NCBI GenBank assembly: GCA_049600855.1
Contig: JBMYQA010000318.1
Coordinates: forward strand, 1-6,677
Source: JBMYQA01 sp049600855
GTDB taxonomy: Bacteria > Bacteroidota > Bacteroidia > Cytophagales > Flammeovirgaceae
DNA length: 6,677 bases
Direction of reading: 5' to 3'
The stretch's first letter is position 1, and every line of letters begins with the position of its first letter. Positions 1 to 6,122 of this stretch are shown piece after piece. A program made the translations under genes and the position numbers. Below the pieces are notes generated by a model. The model had not been told where the DNA came from. It did not search any database and worked only from the letters and a program-made list of their open reading frames with translations.

Positions 1-560
1 CCTAATGCTAGGGCTGCTTCATAGTGGGGGAGTGATTCTTGAAATTGCTTCATGCCAAAATACATTTCAGCAATTCCATAATAACCATAACAGGCAAACT
101 TGAGGTATTTATTGGCTTTTTTGAGCTTATCAGTAGCTTCAAGCGAATATTCGAGTGCTAAATCAAGATCGCCTAAGCTCCTGTAAGTGGCACCAATATT
201 CATCATACTCAAACCAATTCCCGCCTCATCTTGAAGTTCACGGAAACATTGTAGCGCATTGGTATGATGATCTAGCGCGACTGAGTAATCAGCGATGTAA
301 AAGTGGAATATACCAAAAGTAACTTCTGCTAAGGCAAAACTTCTTAAATCTTGTTCTTTATTAGCTACAGCGAGCTGATGTGCTGCTTGGTTAATTTGTT
401 TAAGTTCTTCTCTAGGTATGCGAAATTCAACCTCCCAAATAGATTCAAATAACACTTCCATCGGAATTTTTCCTAAAGAAGCATCTTTTATGCGTGCTGT
501 TAAACTTTGGGTAAGTGGGTGCATAGTGGATTGGGCTATTGGCGCTTCAAAAATAAACAT
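1..560 (-). CDS. TPR-repeat protein, 5' part only (3' end beyond left edge)
   Basis: An open frame of about 186 codons runs from an ATG at 560 to the window edge without a stop. An in-frame TAG lies shortly upstream, so 560 is the first ATG of the frame; a second in-frame ATG at 524 would give a protein 12 residues shorter. Neither has a clear ribosome binding site. From the first ATG, residues about 76-109, 115-148 and 155-187 form three helical repeats of the TPR type. The middle one shows the pattern best (N-I-G...Y...G-D...A-L-E-Y...A). Their spacing of about 40 residues resembles the longer TPR variants found in signalling proteins. There is no signal peptide or membrane helix in the visible part, so it is probably cytoplasmic. 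In Bacteroidota such repeats often precede a histidine kinase, nucleotide cyclase or DNA-binding output domain, but that part lies outside the window and the function is unknown. It diverges from the act operon and is probably unrelated to it. Confidence 0.8.
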   Translation of the reverse strand, partial: MFIFEAPIAQSTMHPLTQSLTARIKDASLGKIPMEVLFESIWEVEFRIPREELKQINQAAHQLAVANKEQDLRSFALAEVTFGIFHFYIADYSVALDHHTNALQCFRELQDEAGIGLSMMNIGATYRSLGDLDLALEYSLEATDKLKKANKYLKFACYGYYGIAEMYFGMKQFQESLPHYEAALAL

Positions 561-623
561 TGAAAATTGAAGTTTTGCCTAAGGTTGTATGAGTTCTTTT
601 TACGATGTATTAGTGATACCAAT

Positions 624-631
624 CAAATCTA
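624..631 (-). promoter_or_regulatory. Possible -7 element for the TPR gene
   Basis: Read on the minus strand this is TAGATTTG, an exact match to the Bacteroidota -7 consensus TAnnTTTG. It would start transcription roughly 50-60 nt before the ATG at 560. The matching -33 TTTG box is missing at the expected distance; only an A/T run (TTTT around 653-656) is there. One 8-mer in an AT-rich gap could arise by chance, so this is a weak call. Confidence 0.25.
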
Positions 632-1210
632 CCAAGATAAAGAATGCTAATTAAAATTAGACGCTTTTCTTAATAATAAGTCAAGGTTAGAGCCTGTTTG
701 CATTTTTTGTTTAGCGCTAAAACTGAATTGATTAGCAGCTAGCTAAGGCGCTTTAGGCGCGAATAATGTTAATCTATTCAAGGAAAAAGCAACGTAATAT
801 GGATGCAAATCGGTCAGTTTTACCCGAAAGAAAAAGTTCAAACAAACTCTTAAGCTCTCTGTGTTTTCTAATCCAATGAATCTATCAGCCCAAAAAAGCT
901 TTTAATATAAATAAGAAAGCGTTAGGAAGAAATATAGTGTTATAAAAAGTTCGAATGAGCACCTCAGACAAATAGGCTTTGGTATCTAAATTTAAGTAAA
1001 GTTAAAATAGTATGGTTCAAATTTCAATCGTTTAAAGCTTGTGTTTTAGCGTGGTTGAATATAATTTATTCAAGATGATAACAAAATGTATTTTTATAAA
1101 AACAATCACTTTCAACAAGCTGTTTTTTATTTTTTTACTTGTTTCATTTGAAATATGACATAAATCAGTAGGAGGATGTATACCCGCATGTCCAAATGTT
1201 GAAAAATGTA

Positions 1211-1241
1211 ATTTAGAAAAATTCTAAATAAGAAAAATTCT
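1211..1241. repeat. Two 11-bp near-palindromes in tandem, possible operator
   Basis: The 11-mer AGAAAAATTCT occurs at 1215-1225 and again at 1231-1241, a period of 16 bp. Each copy is itself an inverted repeat (AGAA, 3 nt, TTCT). The first copy extends to 8-bp arms, ATTTAGAA at 1211-1218 and TTCTAAAT at 1222-1229, around an AAA loop. It lies about 120-150 bp upstream of the -33 box of the act promoter, where a regulator could bind. No known regulator site was recognised; it does not match the TTGATnnnnATCAA pattern of FNR. AT richness raises the chance of coincidence. Confidence 0.4.
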
Positions 1242-1357
1242 GTTAAAATTCATGTGTAAGTTATTGGTTATCAGTTGCTTACTTGATTACTATGAACGTG
1301 AATGTAAAGGGGGGAGGGACTTTGTAAGAAAGACTGCAAAAATGATTTTAATCAACG

Positions 1358-1388
1358 TTTGATCGGAGTGGTTTGGTTTTTACATTTG
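1358..1388 (+). promoter_or_regulatory. Bacteroidota-type promoter of the act operon
   Basis: TTTG at 1358-1361 is followed after exactly 19 bases by TACATTTG at 1381-1388. This is an exact match to the -33 TTTG and -7 TAnnTTTG consensus of the Bacteroidota primary sigma factor, at accepted spacing. Transcription would start near 1393-1397, leaving a leader of about 45 nt before the actA ATG. The 8-mer ACATTTGC of the -7 region recurs 18 bp downstream (1400-1407), which could form a second, weaker -7 box with TTTG at 1372-1375. The assignment is by sequence pattern only. Confidence 0.7.
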
Positions 1389-1439
1389 CGGAGTTATTAA
1401 CATTTGCAGACGAATTTAAGCTATAAACGTCAACAATAG

Positions 1440-2681
1440 ATGATGAGTTTCATGAAAGGCTATTTTATTGCTATTCTTTGTGCTTGTAGCCTCCTATTTT
1501 CAACCTACCAAGTAAATGCTCAAGGAGTTCCTGATGATCAGATTCCTTCGGATGAAGCACGTGCTGCTAAAGGTGAAGAACTTTTTGGAGGTAATTGTAC
1601 CCAGTGTCACGCTGTAGATCAACAAGTTGTTGGTCCTGCTCTGAAAGAAGTTTGGAAGCGTTGGCCAAGTGTTGAAGCGTTAACTACTTTTATTAAATAT
1701 CCCCAACGGGTAATTGATTCAGGCGATCCATACGCTCAAAGCTTGTACAAAAAGTATAAGCAGTATATGCCTAATCACGACTTCCTATCCGATGAGGAAG
1801 TAATGGATATTTTGATTTATGTGAAGTTGTGGGAACCTCCTGTAATAATTGATAAAGGTCCAGAAACTCCTGGCGGTGGACAAACAGCAGGCGGTATTGA
1901 TTCTGGTCTTCTCAATGCAATCATTACTGGACTTACGGTTGTTTTAGTTGCTGTATTAGGCGTAATGGCATTATTGATTACCGTATTGGTACGCAACTTA
2001 CGCGATCGAGAAGATTTAGATGAAGATGATAAAGAGACGGTAGAAAGTGGCGGCTTCAGCATTCGAAAGTTTGTGACCCATCCTGCTTTTGTAGGCATTG
2101 CAGCATTCGTTTTTGTTTCGATTGCAGGTCAAAAGACATTAGATGGCATGTTCACCATTGGTGTACAACAAGGATATGCACCTGAACAACCCATTCCATT
2201 CTCTCACAAACTACACGCGGGCTATTACGAGATTGATTGTAAGTATTGCCACACAGGTGTAGAGAAAAGTAAGAGTGCGAATATCCCTTCCGCAAATATT
2301 TGTATGAATTGCCACAACTCAATTCGTACGACCTCTCCAAATATGAAGAAGATTTATGATGCAATTGAGAAAGATGAGCCAATCCAATGGGTTCGTGTTC
2401 ACAATTTGCCTGATCTAGCCTACTTCAACCACTCACAGCACGTAAAAGTAGCTGGTTTGGATTGTGAGAATTGCCACGGAGAAATTAAAGAGATGGAAGT
2501 TGTTCAACAGCACTCGCTATTAACTATGGGGTGGTGTATTGATTGTCACCGTAAGACTGAAATTAATGCTGACAATAAATATTACGATCGCTTAGTAAAG
2601 ATTCATGAGGCTAAGAATACCAAAGAGCCTTTGAAAGCTGAGGATATTGGTGGTTTGGAATGTTCTAAATGCCATTATTAA
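1440..2681 (+). CDS. actA: Alternative complex III subunit ActA, hexaheme c-type cytochrome (monoheme plus pentaheme)
   Basis: ActA is the heme-bearing electron-exit subunit of alternative complex III, a menaquinol-oxidising replacement for the bc1 complex. The 413-residue product starts with a signal peptide (hydrophobic about 7-22, likely cleavage after V-N-A at 27). Residues about 38-132 form a monoheme cytochrome c domain with C53-T-Q-C56-H57 and probable axial Met110 (Y-M-P). Helices follow at about 157-183 and 213-230, joined by a charged loop. The C-terminal part has five CxxCH motifs at Cys267, 288, 342, 366 and 408, with S-H-x-x-H and N-H-x-x-H motifs near 255-259 and 330-334 that could supply distal ligands. 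With the signal cleaved, two helices place both heme domains in the periplasm. The ATGs at 1440 and 1443 are adjacent and a third follows at 1452; all keep the signal peptide, so the exact start is uncertain. It is the first gene of the operon, behind a matching promoter; actB follows after 99 nt. The pentaheme part plus the actB and actC neighbours make the identity secure. Confidence 0.95.
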   Translation: MMSFMKGYFIAILCACSLLFSTYQVNAQGVPDDQIPSDEARAAKGEELFGGNCTQCHAVDQQVVGPALKEVWKRWPSVEALTTFIKYPQRVIDSGDPYAQSLYKKYKQYMPNHDFLSDEEVMDILIYVKLWEPPVIIDKGPETPGGGQTAGGIDSGLLNAIITGLTVVLVAVLGVMALLITVLVRNLRDREDLDEDDKETVESGGFSIRKFVTHPAFVGIAAFVFVSIAGQKTLDGMFTIGVQQGYAPEQPIPFSHKLHAGYYEIDCKYCHTGVEKSKSANIPSANICMNCHNSIRTTSPNMKKIYDAIEKDEPIQWVRVHNLPDLAYFNHSQHVKVAGLDCENCHGEIKEMEVVQQHSLLTMGWCIDCHRKTEINADNKYYDRLVKIHEAKNTKEPLKAEDIGGLECSKCHY

Positions 2682-2706
2682 TCAGATAACCACACAACTT
2701 TTTTTG

Positions 2707-2738
2707 GGAAGTACTTGAGAGAATACTAAAGTACTTTC
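2707..2738 (+). repeat. Paired AAGTACTT palindromes / 10-bp hairpin between actA and actB
   Basis: The 8-bp palindrome AAGTACTT occurs at 2709-2716 and 2729-2736, exactly 20 bp apart, close to two helical turns. In RNA the two copies can pair as a stem of 10 (2707-2716 with 2729-2738, including one G-U pair) around a 12-nt loop. No T-run follows, so it is not a standard intrinsic terminator. It could be a dimeric regulator site, an RNA processing or stability element, or chance in AT-rich DNA. Confidence 0.45.
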
Positions 2739-2755
2739 TAAATTTAACGAATTCG

Positions 2756-2770
2756 AGATTAGCTTAATCT
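2756..2770 (+). repeat. Perfect short inverted repeat just before actB
   Basis: AGATTA (2756-2761) and TAATCT (2765-2770) are perfect inverted copies around a 3-nt GCT loop, ending 10 nt before the actB ATG. In mRNA this would form a small AT-rich hairpin over the zone where a ribosome binding site would sit; in DNA it could be an operator. No Shine-Dalgarno sequence is visible here. The stem is weak, so a function is uncertain. Confidence 0.35.
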
Positions 2771-2780
2771 ATCAATATAC

Positions 2781-5700
2781 ATGGATACTAAGAAGAATAG
2801 CTATTGGAAAGGCGTTGAACAATTAACAAACAGTCCTGAGTTTGTTAAGAACAATGAGAAAGAGTTTCCGGAACATTTACCCATCAAAGATGCACAGGGT
2901 GATAATACTGATGCTGATGGGTTGAATACAAATCGTAGGGATTTCTTAAAGTTGATGGGTTTCAGTGTGGCAGCGGTTTCATTGGCTGCTTGTGAAACTC
3001 CAGTAAAAAAGGCAATTCCTTATTTGAATAAGCCTGAAAATGTAGATCCTGGTGTTCCTAACTACTACGCATCTACTTATGCAATGGGCTCAGATTACTG
3101 CCCAGTAGTGGTAAAAACAAGAGAAGGAAGACCCATTCATATTGAAGGGAATTCGTTTTCAAGCTTCTCTCAAGGTGGTGTGAACTCACGTGTAGTCGCA
3201 TCTATCATGTCGTTATACGATAATGAGAAAGCTAAGAATGCGACAAAAGCTTCTGGTGGTAGCCATGAAAAAATAGATTGGGCATCAGCTGATGAGGAAA
3301 TCAAATCTCAATTATCAGCGATCTCAAGCAATGGAGGTACAATCTATGTAGTGACAAACACAAATGTTAGTCCTTCCACTCACCAAATTTTGGCTGATTT
3401 TAAAGCCAAATACCCAAGCACTAAAGTTGTTAGCTATGATCAAGAATCATTAAATGGCCTGGTAATGGCTCATGGTGGTTCTTTACCTACTTTCCACTTC
3501 GACAAAGCAGACGTGGTAGTAAGTATTGGGGCAGACTTCTTAGGCAACTGGATTTCTGATGTAGAAATCTCACCAGATTTTGCTAAGACGCGTAAGCTTG
3601 GTAAAGACAAGAAAACGATGTCTAGACATTATCAGTTTGAGTCGATGATGTCAATGACAGGTGCAAATGCAGATTACAGAATGCCCATCAAGCCTTCACA
3701 AGAAGGATTGGTTGTTGCAAAATTATACAATGCGGTTGCGTCAGCTACAGGAAACGCCACCATCAGCGCAACTGATGTAGACGTGGACGTAAGCAAAGCA
3801 GCTGCTGATTTGGTTAAAGCTACTGGTAAATCATTAGTAGTTTCAGGGTCAAATGATCAAGCTGTTCAGGTGTTGGTACATGGAATCAACCAGATGTTGG
3901 GTAACCATGGAACAACAATTGACAGTAATCAGCCTAGTTACCTGAAGCAGGGTAATGACAAAGCAATGGCCGATTTCATCAGCAATTTAGGTACAAATGA
4001 TGGGGTGATTTTCTTGAATGCTAATCCAGTGTATAACCATCCTATGGGAGCACAGTTAGCAGAGAAAATTTCCAATGCGAAACTTTCAGTATCTACTGCT
4101 GATCGAATTGATGAAACGACTAAGCAATGTACATATAATACACCTGATTCTCACTTTTTAGAGTCTTGGGGTGATTTTGAGCCTAAGAAAGGATTATACA
4201 GTTTAGCTCAGCCAACTATTCGCAGAATTTTTGATACCAGACAAGCACAAGACTCATTCTTGAACTGGGCTGATGCTGGTGTAGAATATAAAGATTACTT
4301 GAAGAAGTTCTGGGAAGAGAAATTATTCCCACTTCAATCAAAGGAATTGTCTTTTACAAAATTCTGGCAACGTAGCTTGCATGACGGCATATTTGAACCT
4401 ACTCAAGGAGAGAGCCTATTAGCACAAATTTGGGCTGCTGGCGCTACAGAAGCTAGTGATGAAGCCGAAGCTGCTCCTGCTATGGATAGCGCTGCCGCTG
4501 CTGCTAAAGTAAGTAACACTTACAAAGCTGCTAGTACAGATTTAGAATTATTGGTTTACTCTTCTCCAGTAATGGGATGGGGTGAACATGCAAATAACCC
4601 TTATATTCAAGAAACGCCAGAACCAATCACGCGGGTGTGTTGGGGTAACTATGTGGCTGTTTCGTTGAAAAAAGCCTTGGAATTGGGAGTAGAAACATTC
4701 GAAACCAAAACACATGTGGCAAAAGTAACCGTTGATGGTACTGCTTATAACTTGCCAATTGTAGTACAACCAGGCTTAGAAGATAACACGATTGCGGTTC
4801 CAGTTGGTTATGGTCGAGTAGAGCATGCTGGTAAAGTAGCGAAAGAAGCAGGAGGAGAAAATGCTTATCCTATGGCTACTTTGGCTGACGGTATGGTTGC
4901 TTTCGCTCGTACTTCTGGGGTGAGCATCGAAAACACTGGTGAGGTAACGGATGTGGCTCAAACACAAACGCACCACACCATCATGGGACGTAAAACCATC
5001 ATCCAAGAAACTAAGCTAGCCAAGTACCAAGCGAATGATTGGGAAGACGATAAGCACCTTCCTATGATTGCTACCAGTACTGGAAAAACGAAACCTGAAG
5101 ATCTTTCACTTTGGGATGTTAGAAGTGATGGATATAAGGCGGAAGATCCTCGTAAGGAAGCAGCGAAAAAAGTAGAAGGTACTGTAGATGAAAAGCCTTA
5201 TGAGGGAGTATTGTGGAACGAAAAAATCGGATTAAACACAGATACACATAATTATCCGATACACCATTGGGGTATGGCTATTGACTTAAATAGCTGCTTT
5301 GGTTGCGGAGCTTGTGTGGTAGCTTGTCATACAGAAAATAATGTGCCGATTGTTGGTAAGCAAGAGGTGATCAACAGAAGGGAGATGCATTGGTTGAGAA
5401 TTGACCGATACTACAGCAACCCTGAAGGAGCAGAAGGCTATGAAGAGTTAGAGCAAGCAGCTAAAAATCCTCAAGTAGTATTCCAGCCAATGATGTGTCA
5501 GCACTGTAACAACGCTCCTTGTGAGACGGTTTGTCCAGTTGCTGCAACTACGCATAGCTCAGAAGGTTTGAATCAAATGACTTACAACCGTTGTGTAGGT
5601 ACGAAGTATTGTGCGAATAACTGTCCATTCAAAGTTCGTCGATTCAACTGGTTCAAATACAACAACAATGACGAGTTTGATTACCACATGAACAACAATT

Positions 5701-6044
5701 TGGGTAAAATGGTATTGAACCCAGATGTAACAGTTCGTTCACGAGGTGTAATGGAAAAATGCTCTATGTGTGTACAGCGAATCCAAGCTGGTAAATTGCA
5801 AGCGAAGCGTGAAGGTAGAGAGGTACGAGATGGAGATGCTAGTATTGCTTGTGCAAGTGCCTGTTCGGTTGGGGCAATCACTTTTGGTGATTTGAATGAT
5901 GAAAGCTCAACAGTTCGCCAATTAATGGATTCAGAATTGGATGATAGAGCGTATACCGTACTATCTGAAATTAACGTTCGTCCAAACGTTTGGTACTTGA
6001 GTAAAGTCAGAAATATTGACGAAGAGGCGAAAGCCGATTCATAA
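2781..6044 (+). CDS. actB: Alternative complex III subunit ActB, Tat-exported iron-sulfur lipoprotein with molybdopterin-like domain
   Basis: ActB (1087 residues) carries the iron-sulfur relay of alternative complex III. A hydrophilic N-terminus leads to a twin-arginine signal (R-R-D-F-L-K at 52-57, hydrophobic 58-70) and a lipobox L-A-A-C with Cys71, implying Tat export and lipid anchoring on the periplasmic side. Residues about 90-770 form the molybdopterin-oxidoreductase-like B1 part. It has only scattered cysteines (107, 450, 620) and no N-terminal cysteine cluster, fitting the known absence of molybdenum cofactor in this family. Residues about 820-1075 are the ferredoxin-like B2 part: Cys839/842/845/849, Cys906/909/914/918, Cys938/944/948 and Cys994/997 with 1024/1028. 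The third group has Thr941 where a cysteine would make a fourth ligand, consistent with one [3Fe-4S] and three [4Fe-4S] clusters. An Ala/Glu-rich stretch at about 551-583 looks like a flexible insertion. The ATG at 2781 gives the family-typical start (Y-W-K-G near residue 8). It lies between actA (99 nt) and actC (78 nt). Confidence 0.96.
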   Translation: MDTKKNSYWKGVEQLTNSPEFVKNNEKEFPEHLPIKDAQGDNTDADGLNTNRRDFLKLMGFSVAAVSLAACETPVKKAIPYLNKPENVDPGVPNYYASTYAMGSDYCPVVVKTREGRPIHIEGNSFSSFSQGGVNSRVVASIMSLYDNEKAKNATKASGGSHEKIDWASADEEIKSQLSAISSNGGTIYVVTNTNVSPSTHQILADFKAKYPSTKVVSYDQESLNGLVMAHGGSLPTFHFDKADVVVSIGADFLGNWISDVEISPDFAKTRKLGKDKKTMSRHYQFESMMSMTGANADYRMPIKPSQEGLVVAKLYNAVASATGNATISATDVDVDVSKAAADLVKATGKSLVVSGSNDQAVQVLVHGINQMLGNHGTTIDSNQPSYLKQGNDKAMADFISNLGTNDGVIFLNANPVYNHPMGAQLAEKISNAKLSVSTADRIDETTKQCTYNTPDSHFLESWGDFEPKKGLYSLAQPTIRRIFDTRQAQDSFLNWADAGVEYKDYLKKFWEEKLFPLQSKELSFTKFWQRSLHDGIFEPTQGESLLAQIWAAGATEASDEAEAAPAMDSAAAAAKVSNTYKAASTDLELLVYSSPVMGWGEHANNPYIQETPEPITRVCWGNYVAVSLKKALELGVETFETKTHVAKVTVDGTAYNLPIVVQPGLEDNTIAVPVGYGRVEHAGKVAKEAGGENAYPMATLADGMVAFARTSGVSIENTGEVTDVAQTQTHHTIMGRKTIIQETKLAKYQANDWEDDKHLPMIATSTGKTKPEDLSLWDVRSDGYKAEDPRKEAAKKVEGTVDEKPYEGVLWNEKIGLNTDTHNYPIHHWGMAIDLNSCFGCGACVVACHTENNVPIVGKQEVINRREMHWLRIDRYYSNPEGAEGYEELEQAAKNPQVVFQPMMCQHCNNAPCETVCPVAATTHSSEGLNQMTYNRCVGTKYCANNCPFKVRRFNWFKYNNNDEFDYHMNNNLGKMVLNPDVTVRSRGVMEKCSMCVQRIQAGKLQAKREGREVRDGDASIACASACSVGAITFGDLNDESSTVRQLMDSELDDRAYTVLSEINVRPNVWYLSKVRNIDEEAKADS

Positions 6045-6050
6045 GCATAT

Positions 6051-6075
6051 ATCCCCAGCGTTTTGGGGATTTCTT
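6051..6075 (+). terminator. Terminator-like hairpin between actB and actC
   Basis: ATCCCCA (6051-6057) and TGGGGAT (6064-6070) are perfect inverted copies around a 6-nt loop, with four G-C pairs, followed by a short T-rich stretch (TTCTT). It begins 6 nt after the actB stop. The tail is weak for an intrinsic terminator and actC, needed for the same complex, follows 53 nt later. Partial termination or mRNA stabilisation setting the actAB to actC ratio is therefore more likely than full termination. Confidence 0.5.
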
Positions 6076-6122
6076 ATCTGAAACATTTGAAATCGAAAAG
6101 ACAATAAAATAGGTTTATACAT

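Larger units (their letters stand above)
561..1439. other. Long AT-rich intergenic region between divergent genes
   Basis: These 879 nt carry no convincing gene. Stops are frequent in all frames, and the small ATG frames (for example 799-879, 26 codons) lack a ribosome binding site or recognisable product. No tRNA or rRNA sequence was recognised. Visible structure includes a perfect 12-bp palindrome TTTAGCGCTAAA at 710-721, a direct repeat of GGCGC around 748-760, a T-rich tract at 1121-1138, paired near-palindromes at 1211-1241, a G-rich run GGGGGGAGGG at 1309-1318, and a good promoter at 1358-1388. The right part is best read as regulatory DNA for the act operon. The left and middle parts may be degenerate or may hold an unrecognised small RNA. 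Confidence 0.6.

Noticed and set aside
799..879. 26-codon plus-strand open frame in the intergenic region
   Set aside because: It has no ribosome binding site, no promoter match and no recognisable features; frames this short are expected by chance.
947..965. GTTCGAAT resembling a tRNA T-loop
   Set aside because: The flanking bases do not pair as a T-stem, and no acceptor or anticodon arm is visible upstream.
1098..1138. Possible terminator: AAAAACA and TGTTTTT pairing, followed by a T-rich tract
   Set aside because: The stem is almost all A-T with a long loop, and there is no upstream plus-strand gene for it to end; ordinary AT-rich sequence explains it.
1170..1202. AGGAGG at 1170-1175 followed by ATG codons, a possible leader peptide
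   Set aside because: The frame from the ATG at 1176 stops after 8 codons, the SD-to-ATG distance is wrong (0 or 12 nt), and the operon promoter is downstream of it, so it would not be on the act message.
1817..2382. Minus-strand open frames at 1817-2098 and 2152-2382
   Set aside because: They lie fully inside actA on the opposite strand, resemble no known protein and are explained as shadows of a secure gene.
4548..5881. Minus-strand open frames at 4548-4769, 4776-5006 and 5681-5881
   Set aside because: All are antisense to actB and have no family features; actB is supported over its whole length.
2781..6044. ActB as an active molybdenum oxidoreductase
   Set aside because: The N-terminal cysteine cluster expected in such enzymes is absent, and the neighbours actA and actC place it in alternative complex III, whose B1 domain holds no molybdenum cofactor.
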